54,921 bases of DNA from positions 1 to 54,921 of the forward strand of contig CAMDJM010000029.1 in the NCBI GenBank assembly GCA_945900785.1. The letters run 5' to 3'. The notes under the pieces were generated by a model. The model was given only the letters and a program-made list of their open reading frames with translations, had not been told where the DNA came from and did not search any database. Shown one piece after another: positions 28,958 through 39,276 of the stretch. Every line of letters starts with the position of its first letter. The stretch's first letter is position 1. The translations under genes and the position numbers were made by a program. Origin of the DNA: Akkermansia muciniphila. Lineage in GTDB: Bacteria > Verrucomicrobiota > Verrucomicrobiia > Verrucomicrobiales > V1-33.

Positions 28958-31900
28958 ATGAAATCCTGCGGTCTGTTCTTTCTTCTGCTTACCCTGCTGC
29001 ATCCGGCAGCGGCTTCCGTGCTCACCAGCTTTGAGGAAGACAGTCTGTCGCCCCGGATCTTCCGGGATATCCCGGCGGGGGCTCCGGCGACGATTGTTTT
29101 TGATGCGGTAAATGACGAGCTGGATCTGAATGCCACCGGCAATACCGACATGTGGACCACCCGGAATGGGGCTCCCATCGCCTGGACCGCCATTCCGGAA
29201 GGGCTGGTGAACGGCCGCACCTGGACCGTCGAAACCGAAGTCCGCCTCAATAACACGGTTCAGGACGGCCAGGTGGCGGGCCTGACCTTTTACGGCGGAC
29301 CCGACGGAGCCCGCCCTGACATTTCGTTCGGCCTGGATAACTGGGATCCGGCCAACCGCGCGGTCCGGCTCCATGGGCTGGGGGACGGGGATCCCAATGC
29401 TTTTGCCGCCACGACCGCCAAAAGCGTGATCCTGCGCGTGGACATAACAGAAAACGGGGCCGCCGATGTCTATAACTTTTTCTTCAAAACGAGCGCTGCC
29501 GGTTCCTGGATCCGGATCGGAGGTGCGGCTGTCAATTATACCACCAGCTTTCCCAATACCCGCGTCGGCCTGACCTACAAAACCGGCGGAGCCAGGGCCG
29601 GAGCCTCCTTCACCTATTTCAATGTCTACGATCCGACCACCCTGCCCCCGGTGCTCACCGCGCATCCCGTCAATGCCCAGGCTGTCGAAGGCGGCGTGAC
29701 CTCATTTTCCATCGGCGTGACCGGTGCCACCTCCTATCAATGGCGGCGGAACGGGGTGCCCGTGCCAGTTGGGGGAATCGGCGCGGTCTACCAGATCGAT
29801 CCCATCCCGCCCGGCGAGGATGGTGCCGTCTACGATTGCGTCTATGCCAATGCCTTGGGCTCCGGCACCAGCAACCCAGCCACGCTCCAGGTAACCCTGC
29901 CGCCGGTGGGGTCCGATTATTACACCAGCGCGGTGCAGGCCGAGCCTTCCCTGCTGGCCTGGTTCCCGGTGGATGGCAGTGAATCCCCGGCCCTGACCAA
30001 TCTGCTGCAGCCCATCTACAGCGGAGCCGGCAGCGGGGACGCCGTCCCTGGCAGCATCCCGGAGCGCACCGTGGGGACGAAGAGTATCGCCCTGAATGGG
30101 AATGGCTGGGTCAACCTGGCCAAGGATCCCGCATGGGATTTCACGGATGGAAATGGCACCGTGGAGATGTTCGCCTATCAAACAGGATCCCCCGGCTATA
30201 TCTCCAACCTTTTTGGAGTGCGCAGCGATCTTTCCGGGAGCATCCGCTACGCCCTGCAGGTGGAATCCGCCGGAACCCGCGTCCGCCTGACCAATGGCAT
30301 CGCCCTCGTGAGCTGGACCCTGCCCTCCACCGCCGTGGGCCGCCTGATCCATCTGGCTGTGGTGATGAATGCCGGCAAGGTCACCCTCTATCACAATGGT
30401 GCCGCTCTCAGCACACAAAACTTTGTGCCAGGCAGCAACTTCGGCCTGCCTGCCGTCTGGGGCGCAGCGGGCTCCGGCCCGGCGGAGTCCTTTCCGGGAA
30501 ATCTCGATAACCTGGCCATCTATGCCGAGCCCCTGCCCGCCTCCGCGGTAGCCCTGCACTATCAGGCCTGGCTGAACCGCACGGCGGGCGAGGCCCCGCA
30601 AATCGCCTCGCCCACGGCCGATCAACAGGTGGACGAAGGCCAAGCGGCCAGCTTTACCGCCACCCTCACCGATGCCACCGGGGCCAGTTACCGCTGGCTA
30701 AAAAATGGCGTGGACATCCCAGGCGCGGTGGCCGCCACCTATGCCCTGCCCACTGCCACTCTGGCAGATGATGGCGCAGAGTTCCGCTGCGTGATTTACA
30801 ATGCCTACGGTGGCACCGCAACCCGCCCTGCCCTGCTGAAAGTGCGGAATCTCCAGCCCGCCCAGCTTCTCACTGTGACTTCCTCCCTGACCACTTCCCA
30901 GGGCACGGAAATCCTCCTGACTTTCAGTGAGGAGCCCCGGTTGACGCTGGCAAATCTTCCTCTTGGCATCGTGGACGGACGCATTAACCGGATGATCCCC
31001 GGACCCGTGCCCGGCACGGTCACCCTTTGGGTCAGCGGCCTCGTCCCCGGACAGCCCTACACCCTGAGCGCACGGGAGGTGCCCTTTCTATCCGGAAAAA
31101 CCCTTGCCTCGGTGGACCTTCCCTTCACTGCCGGGCCGCTTCCGGTCCCCGCGCCGGTGGAGCTGGTCCGGCCAGGGGCAGAGGCCATCGGACCAGCCAC
31201 CCGGCGCGGTCCGTTCATCTTTTCGGAAATCCACTATCATCCCGCCGGGCGGCCGGATTTGAAGAATACCGAGTTCATCGAAATCTACAATTCACAGTCC
31301 TGGGCCGAAGATTTGGGTGGATTCCGCATCACCGGGGAAGTCAATTTCACCTTTCCCGCCGGTACCACCATCGCTCCGGCGGGACGCCTCGTGGTCGCAG
31401 CAGTGCCAGCGGATGTCATGAGCGTCTACGCCATCACCGGCGTGCTGGGCCCTTGGAGTGGTTCCCTGAATAATAGCGGGGGCCAAGTCCGCCTTCGCGA
31501 CTATTCCAATGCCGTGGTCTTCACCGTGGACTATGACAGCGGCATGCCCTGGCCTTCCGCCGCCGACGGCGCGGGCCCCTCCCTGGTGCTCGCCCGCCCC
31601 AGTCTGGGCATGGAGTCCCCTCAGGCCTGGGACATGAGTTTCCAAAACGGCGGCAGCCCCGGCGCGGCTGAACCCACCTCTGCAGATCCCTACCGGACGG
31701 TGCTCCTCAATGAAGCCGCCGCTGCCCGCAGCAGCGGGGATTTCATCGAATTGTATAACTATAGCACGGAAGCCGTGGACCTCTCCGGCTGTGCCCTCAG
31801 CGATGACCGGGACCTGGCCAAATACGTTTTTCCTGACCAGACCAGCATCCCGCCCGGGGCGTGGATGGCCGTGGATAGCAGCACCCTGGACTTTTCTCTC

Positions 31901-34900
31901 AAAGCCGGTGGCGACACCGTGTTTTTCCGCGCCCCCGCCGTGTCAGGCTCCCCCGGGCGGGTGCTGGATGCCCTGCGCTTTGGTCCCCAACGCGGTGGCA
32001 CGTCCATTGGCCGCTATCCGGATGGAGCCTCCACCTTTTCCACCCTGGGAGCAGAAACGCCCGGCTCGGAGAATGCCGCTCCGGCCGTCCGTGAGGCGGT
32101 GATTTCGGAAATCCATTATCACCCGCCTCACGGCACTACACAGCCGCCCTTCGTGGAAATCACCAATCCCACCAGCGCTCCCCTCGATCTCTCCGGATGG
32201 CGGCTGCGGGGCGGCATCAGCTATGATTTTCCCGCCGGCACCCTCGCGGCACCGGGCGGCAGCGTCGCCGTGACGGCCTTCTCCGGCAGCCTGAACAGGA
32301 GCAGCGGAGAGCGCCTCCGACTGGAAAAACCGATCCCCAATCTCAATGGTTTGACTGAGGAAACACTCTACCCCGTGATCGACGAAGTCACCTATGGCAC
32401 CGGAGGCCGATGGGGCAAATGGAGCGACGGAGGCGGCTCCAGCCTCGAATTGAAAGACCTGCGCGAAGACGGCCGCCCCCCCGGGAGCTGGGCAGACAGC
32501 ACCGCCTCCACCCGCGGCGGTTGGGTCACGATCGAGGCCACCGGGCGCATCGATAACCACTCCGGAGCGGCCATCAACCGGCTCCACGTCCTCCTGTTGG
32601 GCGCGGGCGAATGCCTGCTGGATGACGTGGAAGTGATCCCGGAGAATGGCGGGAACCTGGTCCGCAATAGCGGCTTCCAGCTGGGCGCCACCGGCTGGCT
32701 GATGCAGGGCACGCACGATGCCAGTTCCATCGAAATCAGCGCCGGGGGCAATTTCTCCCTGAAAGTCCGGGCGGTGGAGCGGGGGAACCTGGCCGGCAAT
32801 CTCCTCACGGTGCCTCTGTCCTCAACCCTTTCCGAAAATACCAACGTCACCCTACGCGCCAGGGTCAAATGGCTCAGTGGCCACCCGGAAATCCTGCTGA
32901 GGCTGCATGGCGGCGGCATGGAAGCCACCGGCAGCATCCTCCCGCCCGGCGTCACCTTCGGCACCCCCGGCCTCGCAAATTCCCGCGCGGCAGCGAATGC
33001 CGGACCTGTTATCACAGAAGTGACCCACCGGCCCATCCTGCCCGCCGGCACCAAAACGGCAACGATTTACGCCCGCATCAGCGATGTGGACGGGGTGCAT
33101 CTTCCTCAGGTGCGATACCGGGCGGATCCTTCCAGCGTGATCAAAACCCAGCCCATGAGCTATCGCGGGGCCGGCCTTTACAGCGCAGAGCTGCCCGCCC
33201 AGATTGGCGGCACCCTGATAGCCTATCATATCGTCACCGGAGACCCGTTGGGGGCACGCAGCACCTTCCCCGCAGAGGCCCCCGCGCGGGAATGTCTGAT
33301 CCGCTGGGGCGACCCCACCCCCAATGGCACCCTCGGAGCCTATCGTCTTTGGATGACGGCGGCGACGCGGAATCTCTGGACCAACCGGATCAAAAACAGC
33401 AACACGCCTCTGGATATCACCTTTGTTTACGGCAACTCGCGCGTCATTTACAACGCCTCCGCCCAATACAGTGGCAGCCCCTTCCACACCCCGGCCTTCA
33501 GTGGCCCTACCGGAAACTCTTGTGACTACGACTGCAATGTCCCGCCGGATGACCGCTTCCTCGGGGAGACGGATTTTATCCTTGCCGGCCCGGGGACCTT
33601 TGGGGATGATCTCTCTTTCATCCGGGAGCAAACCATGTGGTGGATGGCGCGGAAACTGAAACTGCCCAGCCTGCACCGCCGTTTCTGCCGGGTGCTGATC
33701 AACGGGGTGACCCGGCAGACCGTTTTCGAAGACAGCCAGCAGCCCGGCGGAGAATGGATCGATGAATACTGGCCGGACGATAACAATGGCAACCTGCATA
33801 AAGCGCAGGACTGGATCGAATACGGCAATGACGGCGGGAGCTTCGAGACGAACCTCCGGGCGCTCTTCACCAAAGCCACCACCACCCAAGGAGCCCACAA
33901 AACCGCCGCCTACCGCTATCAATGGGCCCCCCGGTCCGTGTCCGGTTCCTCCAATGACTGGGCAGCCCTGACGCAACTGGTGGACGCCCATCAGACCGGC
34001 ACCTCCGCCACGGATCCCGCTTACTTTGCCGCGATGGATCCACTGGTGGACCAGGACTGCTGGGCGCGGGCTCTCACCATCCAGCGAATTGCCGGCAACT
34101 GGGACACCTGGGGCTGGCTCTATGGCAAAAACATGTATATCTACAAACCCCAAAATGGCCCATGGGCCATGACCGCATGGGATATCGATTTCAGCCTGGG
34201 CTTGACCGGATCGGGTGCGGATGCGGATCTCTTTGCTGAAACCCAGGATCCGCTCTGTGTGAAATTCCGCAGCCAGCCGGACTTCCGCCGCGCCTACTGG
34301 CGGGCCTTCCGCGACGCCGTGGACGGTCCCATGCTGGCCGCCACGGCCAATGCCCGCATTGATGCCATGACTGCCGGCCTCAGAGCCAATGGCATTTCTG
34401 CCGACGTCTCCCAGGTGGGCGCCGTAAAATCCTATCTCTCCAGCCGGCGCTCCTTCATCATTGGCCAACTCAACACCGTTTACCGCAACACCACCTTCGC
34501 CTCCACGGCGGGCAGCGCGATCACCGACGATGACGGCAGCCTGAAGCTCACCGGCACCGCCCCTCCCGGCGTCCAAAGCATCCGCATCAATGGGGTCATC
34601 CAGGCCCCTGTCTGGACCAGCGAGACCGCCTGGTCCCTGCCCCTGAAACTCTACGCCGCTGCCAACCAGCTCACTGTGGAAGCCCTCAATTCCAGCGGCA
34701 CCGTGATCTCCTCCTTTCCGGTCTCCGTCACCATCACCGGCCCTCCTGGCATACCGCCAGTCATCATCAGCGAATGGATGGCGGATAACACCTCATCCGG
34801 CGGTATCACCGATCCTGCCGATGGCAAATCCCAGGACTGGTTTGAACTGCACAACACCGGCAGCACCCCGGTGCCCTTGGATGGATTTTTTGTCAGCGAT

Positions 34901-35416
34901 GATCCCGCCACTCCCTTCAAATACCGGATCCCTGCCAACACCACCCTCGCTCCCGGGCAATATTTCATGGTCTGGGCAGACGACGAAATCCACCAAAACA
35001 CCGACCCCGCCCAGGATCTCCACGTGCCCTTCAAGCTCAGCGCCTCCGGCGAAAGCCTCCTCCTCAGCACCCCCGATGGACGGTTGGTGGACCAAGTCAG
35101 TTTTGGGCCGCAAACCCCTGACCTCTCCGAAGGCCGCTACCAGGACAGCGCGGCAAAAACCCTTACCCTTCCCACTCCCGGTGCCCCCAACGCCCTGACC
35201 CTCATCACCGGCCTCACCACCACCCCCGGCCAGGTCTCCCTCAGCGTGCAAACCACGCCTGGCCTCAGCTATCTCCTCGAAAGCAGCGCCAGCGGCACCA
35301 CCTGGACCCCCGAAGGCTCTTGGGTCCAAGCCAACGGCAGCCTACTGGTTCTCGAAGCTTCCCTTGGAAATTCCCCGCGCCACTTCTTCCGGGTCCGCGT
35401 CCGCGGCCGGCAGTAG
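28958..35416 (+). CDS. Giant exported LamG/Ig/lamin-tail/CotH-like protein
   Basis: 2152 residues with a signal peptide (1-19). In order: a concanavalin-like domain (about 25-225), an Ig-like domain (230-315), a LamG domain (325-540), a second Ig-like domain (548-630), three lamin-tail domains (FSEIHYHPAG, LLNEAAAARSSGDFIELYN, ISEIHYHPPHG), a CBM-like stretch, a CotH-kinase-like domain (about 1470-1850) and a fourth lamin-tail domain (IISEWMADNTSS). The C-terminal beta domain ends FFRVRVRGRQ. This arrangement is widespread in Verrucomicrobiota and Planctomycetota; the substrate is unknown. No frameshift. Confidence 0.82.
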   Translation: MKSCGLFFLLLTLLHPAAASVLTSFEEDSLSPRIFRDIPAGAPATIVFDAVNDELDLNATGNTDMWTTRNGAPIAWTAIPEGLVNGRTWTVETEVRLNNTVQDGQVAGLTFYGGPDGARPDISFGLDNWDPANRAVRLHGLGDGDPNAFAATTAKSVILRVDITENGAADVYNFFFKTSAAGSWIRIGGAAVNYTTSFPNTRVGLTYKTGGARAGASFTYFNVYDPTTLPPVLTAHPVNAQAVEGGVTSFSIGVTGATSYQWRRNGVPVPVGGIGAVYQIDPIPPGEDGAVYDCVYANALGSGTSNPATLQVTLPPVGSDYYTSAVQAEPSLLAWFPVDGSESPALTNLLQPIYSGAGSGDAVPGSIPERTVGTKSIALNGNGWVNLAKDPAWDFTDGNGTVEMFAYQTGSPGYISNLFGVRSDLSGSIRYALQVESAGTRVRLTNGIALVSWTLPSTAVGRLIHLAVVMNAGKVTLYHNGAALSTQNFVPGSNFGLPAVWGAAGSGPAESFPGNLDNLAIYAEPLPASAVALHYQAWLNRTAGEAPQIASPTADQQVDEGQAASFTATLTDATGASYRWLKNGVDIPGAVAATYALPTATLADDGAEFRCVIYNAYGGTATRPALLKVRNLQPAQLLTVTSSLTTSQGTEILLTFSEEPRLTLANLPLGIVDGRINRMIPGPVPGTVTLWVSGLVPGQPYTLSAREVPFLSGKTLASVDLPFTAGPLPVPAPVELVRPGAEAIGPATRRGPFIFSEIHYHPAGRPDLKNTEFIEIYNSQSWAEDLGGFRITGEVNFTFPAGTTIAPAGRLVVAAVPADVMSVYAITGVLGPWSGSLNNSGGQVRLRDYSNAVVFTVDYDSGMPWPSAADGAGPSLVLARPSLGMESPQAWDMSFQNGGSPGAAEPTSADPYRTVLLNEAAAARSSGDFIELYNYSTEAVDLSGCALSDDRDLAKYVFPDQTSIPPGAWMAVDSSTLDFSLKAGGDTVFFRAPAVSGSPGRVLDALRFGPQRGGTSIGRYPDGASTFSTLGAETPGSENAAPAVREAVISEIHYHPPHGTTQPPFVEITNPTSAPLDLSGWRLRGGISYDFPAGTLAAPGGSVAVTAFSGSLNRSSGERLRLEKPIPNLNGLTEETLYPVIDEVTYGTGGRWGKWSDGGGSSLELKDLREDGRPPGSWADSTASTRGGWVTIEATGRIDNHSGAAINRLHVLLLGAGECLLDDVEVIPENGGNLVRNSGFQLGATGWLMQGTHDASSIEISAGGNFSLKVRAVERGNLAGNLLTVPLSSTLSENTNVTLRARVKWLSGHPEILLRLHGGGMEATGSILPPGVTFGTPGLANSRAAANAGPVITEVTHRPILPAGTKTATIYARISDVDGVHLPQVRYRADPSSVIKTQPMSYRGAGLYSAELPAQIGGTLIAYHIVTGDPLGARSTFPAEAPARECLIRWGDPTPNGTLGAYRLWMTAATRNLWTNRIKNSNTPLDITFVYGNSRVIYNASAQYSGSPFHTPAFSGPTGNSCDYDCNVPPDDRFLGETDFILAGPGTFGDDLSFIREQTMWWMARKLKLPSLHRRFCRVLINGVTRQTVFEDSQQPGGEWIDEYWPDDNNGNLHKAQDWIEYGNDGGSFETNLRALFTKATTTQGAHKTAAYRYQWAPRSVSGSSNDWAALTQLVDAHQTGTSATDPAYFAAMDPLVDQDCWARALTIQRIAGNWDTWGWLYGKNMYIYKPQNGPWAMTAWDIDFSLGLTGSGADADLFAETQDPLCVKFRSQPDFRRAYWRAFRDAVDGPMLAATANARIDAMTAGLRANGISADVSQVGAVKSYLSSRRSFIIGQLNTVYRNTTFASTAGSAITDDDGSLKLTGTAPPGVQSIRINGVIQAPVWTSETAWSLPLKLYAAANQLTVEALNSSGTVISSFPVSVTITGPPGIPPVIISEWMADNTSSGGITDPADGKSQDWFELHNTGSTPVPLDGFFVSDDPATPFKYRIPANTTLAPGQYFMVWADDEIHQNTDPAQDLHVPFKLSASGESLLLSTPDGRLVDQVSFGPQTPDLSEGRYQDSAAKTLTLPTPGAPNALTLITGLTTTPGQVSLSVQTTPGLSYLLESSASGTTWTPEGSWVQANGSLLVLEASLGNSPRHFFRVRVRGRQ

Positions 35417-35453
35417 TTGAGATTGATTACACAGATAATAAAGGGTCTTTTAG

Positions 35454-35531
35454 TTCTACTTTGTTAAGTTCCCCGTGGCGCAGGCTTCCAGCCTGTGCAG
35501 CCCGCTGATTTCCCAACTTAGCAAAGTAGAA
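35454..35531. repeat. MITE-like palindromic element, copy 1
   Basis: 78 bp with terminal inverted repeats TTCTACTTTG-TTAAGTT and AACTTA-GCAAAGTAGAA and an internal hairpin around CAGGCTTCCAGCCTG. A second copy lies in inverted orientation at 54651-54753. No coding capacity. Confidence 0.75.
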
Positions 35532-35533
35532 AG

Positions 35534-35603
35534 CCGGTGGTTGAGCACCAGCGACACCACCGGAACCAAAGGCAAAGTTCTCCCGACCCCGGAGGGGTCG
35601 CAG
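35534..35603. repeat. GC-rich interspersed repeat, copy near 35.5 kb
   Basis: 70 bp starting CCGGTGGTTGAGC that recurs at 40500-40569 with about five differences; the core 30 bp occurs again inverted at 40654-40683. Directly follows the MITE-like copy. Confidence 0.8.
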
Positions 35604-35648
35604 CCGCATCTTTGAGGCGCAACGCTCCAGCCTGCCAGCCCTTCCGGG

Positions 35649-38492
35649 CTATTGGGTCCGGGCGCGGAAGTAATAGCGGGTCTGACCTACCGGAACGCTG
35701 ACGGTCACCAGCTGGGAGGGAGAAGTGAGGGTGATGGTTTGGAGGTCCGTCCATGTGGTGGCGCTCATGCTGGGGGAGCCCTCGATTTTGTAGGTAGTGC
35801 CGGTGTTGCCCTTGAGAGTGAAGCGGAACGTATCGCCGCCCGGGGCTGCGGTGTATTCCAAGGTGTCCAGGACAGCCGGTTCCAGCACCGGCGTGTAGGT
35901 GATGTTCATCACCACGAGGCCATTGTTGGTGTCCAGAGCGTAAATCCGGTTCCCGCCGATGTCGACGGCCCCCACGAAGTTCCCGTTCAAATTGTCAGAC
36001 AGGAAAAACTCCTGATCCAGCAAGCCGCCCACCTGGCCGATCCGGTTGTAGTTGTAGAGCCGGAGATTGTTGGGGGTATCCTGGTTATGAATGCCACCCA
36101 AAATCTGCTTCACAGGATCCACCGCGATGGGCCCGAGTCCGGATGGGATGTTGGCAGTGGTGATGGTTTGCGCGATCTGCGCCAGTGCGGTGCCCGGATC
36201 AAAGGAAACCTGGAGCAGGCGCCCGCCAAAGGTTTTCGCCCAGATGGTATTCCCGGCCCCAAAGTCGCAGGCAAAGAAGGACGTGGAGCCAACCGTTGCT
36301 CCTTCAGGCCTCGCCTCTGGGACGGAAAAGACCGTCGGCGTGAAGGTCAATCCGCCATTGCCATCGTCGGCGGCGGTGAAGATGGCAAATTTTTCCTCAT
36401 TGCGGGCCCCCACCAGAATTTGCGTATTCACTCCGGAACCCCGCACTTTAATGTGCTCACCGGCCCGGTCACCTCCGGAGCCTGTGTCGAAGAGATCGCC
36501 CGGACCGTAAATAGCCACCGGGGTGGACTCCACATTGTCATTGGCCCAGCGGTAAATTTTAAATTGTCCCTTCAGCTCAACCGTAGCCAGGTTACAGGCA
36601 TAGACCGCTCCAGAGTCGTCAATATCGATGGAGTTCAAGGCGAAGAACCCGCCATTGGCCGCTCCGGAGTTTCTGATGACATCATTGGGACCTCCATCCT
36701 GGCCATCTTCCGGGTCCTGAAGCTGAAGGGTGCGCACCACTCCGGTATCCAGAATTTCGTTTCCAGTCGCCGCGTCCAGAATGACCACGGAGGGATTCGG
36801 CAGACCTGCCACGGCAGCGCGGTTCACAATCAGCAGGTGATCATTCGCCGGATTCCAAGCCAAACCCCGTTGGGTATCGCCCGAAGTGAGATAGGGCCGG
36901 CCCGGGGTATCGACGGGGAGTTTATAGCCTGGTGTCAGCACGGCGGTGTCCACCCTGGGTTGCACCGTCAGGGTGCCGGCGGTGCTGGTGACGGTTGATA
37001 CCGGATTGGTCACCCGCACCGTGAATACGGCGTTGTTATCCGCCGCTGAGACTGGATCCAGCACGTAGCTGGGGCTGACCGCGCCGGGGATATCAACATC
37101 ATTCCGCATCCATTGATAAGTCAAAGGAAGGGTGCCCGCTGCCGCCACACTGAAGGTCGCTTTCCAACCGGCGAGGACCGACGTGGAAGCGGGAGGAGTG
37201 ACCACTGTAGGAGGCAACTGCACCGGGATTACATCGTAGGCCATGATGGAGTTGGCGACGCTCATCAGATAAAAACGGGAGCGGAGCGGAATGCCATCAA
37301 GACCCGGCGTCTGGCCAGGCGCTGGCGTGAAGACATCTGCGGCCGCAATCCCATTTCCATTGGCATTGCCAGTGAAGAACTGGGTCGCATTGGCAGAGTC
37401 AGGGGCGATCAAATTGGGCAGAATACCACTGCCGAATTCATAGCCATAGGCGTTGGCCCGCACCGTGGCGGAAGCAGCGACAGGCAAGGCGCTGACCCCA
37501 GCCAGGTAACGCTGCCGGGGGTCGGATCCAATCGCCGTGATAGCGGCATTGATCGCTGGAGGATTGCCCCCCGCCCCATCATACACCACGACAGAGGTCG
37601 CCGTCCAGGTGTCCGTGCGGATATTCACCCGGCGCATGGCTGTTCCGGTAACCTTCACAAAAACCGACATCAGCGTCAGATTCTCCGTCGTCCCAGCCGT
37701 CGCCGGGTCATCGTAACCAGGAATATCCGGACCAAAGGCCACCCCGAGAATCGCCCCGCCGGTAAAAGTCACCACGTGCGGTGCAAAGGTCAATCCATCG
37801 GTGCTGGTAAAAATAGCCAACGCTGGACTATTGCGCGCCCCGAAAACCAATTGCGTATTGGACCCGCCCCCCCGGACGTCCATCGTGTCACCCCAGCGCT
37901 GGCCATTGGTGCCCCCAGCGGGATCTCCCGGGGGGAGCACCGGAAAAGGATCCTCTTCGGTCGGGGCCGGCAACACGGGCCATGCGAGAGTGGGATCCAC
38001 CGGCGTGAAGGGATCCGGCAAAGGATCGGGTGCCGGATTGCTGTCATTCTGCCAGCGCCAGATTTTAAAAGGATTGGGAGAAGTATTGAGCACCAGATTT
38101 GAGGCGTAGACCACCCCGTCGTCAGCCACTCCCAGCTGGACCATATTTAAAGTCGCCCCGCCGCTGGCTAAACCCGTTTTGCTCAAGGTATGGAGATAGA
38201 CTCCCGAAGAGTCCAAAACCCGCACATTTTGGGAGGTATCGCTGACCAGCACATTGCCGTTCGCGGGATTCGCGGCCACTCCCCGGACGTTATTATTGGC
38301 CGCATACCAACTGTAATCCGTGTAGGTGTTGGCCGCCGTCAAACCGGCGGGCAGAGTGAGGGTGCCGGCATCCGTGAGATAGGGCACCACCGCCCAGGCA
38401 GGCTTGACCGTATCGGCAGCGGCAGGCAGCCCGCACAGCGTCAGGGACGCCGCTGCCAGTTGGAAAGGATTGACTGAAAGGGAAGTTTTCAT
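35649..38492 (-). CDS. Exported propeller/Ig-like protein
   Basis: 947 residues from ATG 38492, which begins a signal peptide (MKTSLSVNPF, ending LPAAAD); the longer frame to 38603 adds non-signal residues. Two related beta-propeller-like halves (about 25-415 and 510-870; each with GVAANPANGNVLVSD or GLAWNPANDHLLIVN type motifs, reminiscent of DUF4623) flank an Ig-like domain (about 415-505). The C-terminal ~80 residues form the YKIEGSPS...YYFRARTQ type end domain of verrucomicrobial surface proteins. Function unknown. Confidence 0.75.
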   Translation of the reverse strand: MKTSLSVNPFQLAAASLTLCGLPAAADTVKPAWAVVPYLTDAGTLTLPAGLTAANTYTDYSWYAANNNVRGVAANPANGNVLVSDTSQNVRVLDSSGVYLHTLSKTGLASGGATLNMVQLGVADDGVVYASNLVLNTSPNPFKIWRWQNDSNPAPDPLPDPFTPVDPTLAWPVLPAPTEEDPFPVLPPGDPAGGTNGQRWGDTMDVRGGGSNTQLVFGARNSPALAIFTSTDGLTFAPHVVTFTGGAILGVAFGPDIPGYDDPATAGTTENLTLMSVFVKVTGTAMRRVNIRTDTWTATSVVVYDGAGGNPPAINAAITAIGSDPRQRYLAGVSALPVAASATVRANAYGYEFGSGILPNLIAPDSANATQFFTGNANGNGIAAADVFTPAPGQTPGLDGIPLRSRFYLMSVANSIMAYDVIPVQLPPTVVTPPASTSVLAGWKATFSVAAAGTLPLTYQWMRNDVDIPGAVSPSYVLDPVSAADNNAVFTVRVTNPVSTVTSTAGTLTVQPRVDTAVLTPGYKLPVDTPGRPYLTSGDTQRGLAWNPANDHLLIVNRAAVAGLPNPSVVILDAATGNEILDTGVVRTLQLQDPEDGQDGGPNDVIRNSGAANGGFFALNSIDIDDSGAVYACNLATVELKGQFKIYRWANDNVESTPVAIYGPGDLFDTGSGGDRAGEHIKVRGSGVNTQILVGARNEEKFAIFTAADDGNGGLTFTPTVFSVPEARPEGATVGSTSFFACDFGAGNTIWAKTFGGRLLQVSFDPGTALAQIAQTITTANIPSGLGPIAVDPVKQILGGIHNQDTPNNLRLYNYNRIGQVGGLLDQEFFLSDNLNGNFVGAVDIGGNRIYALDTNNGLVVMNITYTPVLEPAVLDTLEYTAAPGGDTFRFTLKGNTGTTYKIEGSPSMSATTWTDLQTITLTSPSQLVTVSVPVGQTRYYFRARTQ

Positions 38493-39276
38493 CGGATGCG
38501 TTCGGGGGTTTGAAGAAGCCTTGGATGAGACACCACAAGGAGAATGCCCCCTCACGCGCCACCCAGACCAAATCGCATTACGTCTGCAACCCCAGGAGCA
38601 CATGAAAGTTTCATTCCAACAAAATTTAAGAGCGGATTTAGTGCCGAAGGAAAAGGAAAAATTTCATCACTCCGTGAAAAAATACTACAAAAAGCGGAAT
38701 AAAGCCTCCGGGACTGCCGCTTTAGTATCAGTATCGGGTTCAGAGTCTGCATTCGGGTGCTCTCCTTGGGGTTTGGCAAGATATTCCGGCAAGGATGGGG
38801 TGGGGAGGAGGGGCAAACGCCGTCGAAATCAAACAATCTCCTCTGCGGCAGCGAACTCACCATGGATGTTGAGGGCACCGGTTATGGCCCGCTCACCGCC
38901 GGCCAGGGCGGCGCATGGTTATCCCGTATTCCCAGCCCCAAAGGGGCGTTCCATATCAGCCTGGGGCAAGGCCCCAGGAAACCCATTGCAAGAGGTGATA
39001 GCCCTGTAGGGGCGTTCCAACCCGCAAGGCATGTGGAAGATGGCCCGCCCCTTCAGGGCTCTCATTCTATGGGGCGGTATTCCTGGGGCGTTGCCCCAGG
39101 CTGGGATGGAATGCCCCTTTGGGGCTGGGGCAACTTCCGGCCACCGGTTCCCTGGCAGAATAGCGTTCAAGGGCATGGCGGGTCCAGGGGGGCACAGCTA
39201 CCAGACCGGCGGTGCCCCCGATGGATTCCTCCCCCTTGCCTCTCTCCAGCCCATCGCGCTGCCGCCCCACCGGGAA
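38493..39276. other. Gene-free region with repeats
   Basis: 784 bases. The first ~100 hold the promoter area of the minus-strand gene at 38492, then an AT-richer stretch, then a repeat cluster from 38931. Plus-strand frames here look random. Confidence 0.55.
38931..39129. repeat. Large palindromic repeat, 50 bp arms
   Basis: Arms at 38931-38980 and 39080-39129 are inverted copies, 46 of 50 identical, built round the palindromic cores CCCCAAAGGGGC and CCTGGGGC. The right-arm sequence recurs at 40759-40805, so this is an interspersed family. The spacer holds GGGGCGTTCC and CCCTTCAGGGCT blocks that are also repeated near 40.7 kb. Confidence 0.8.

Noticed and set aside
32852..34576. 574-codon minus-strand frame opposite the LamG/CotH protein
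   Set aside because: No family features, composition of an antisense shadow.
35652..36998. 448-codon plus-strand frame opposite the propeller/Ig protein
   Set aside because: Antisense shadow; the minus-strand frame has signal peptide and domains.
38404..39009. 201-codon plus-strand frame
   Set aside because: Starts inside the opposite gene and runs into palindromic repeats.
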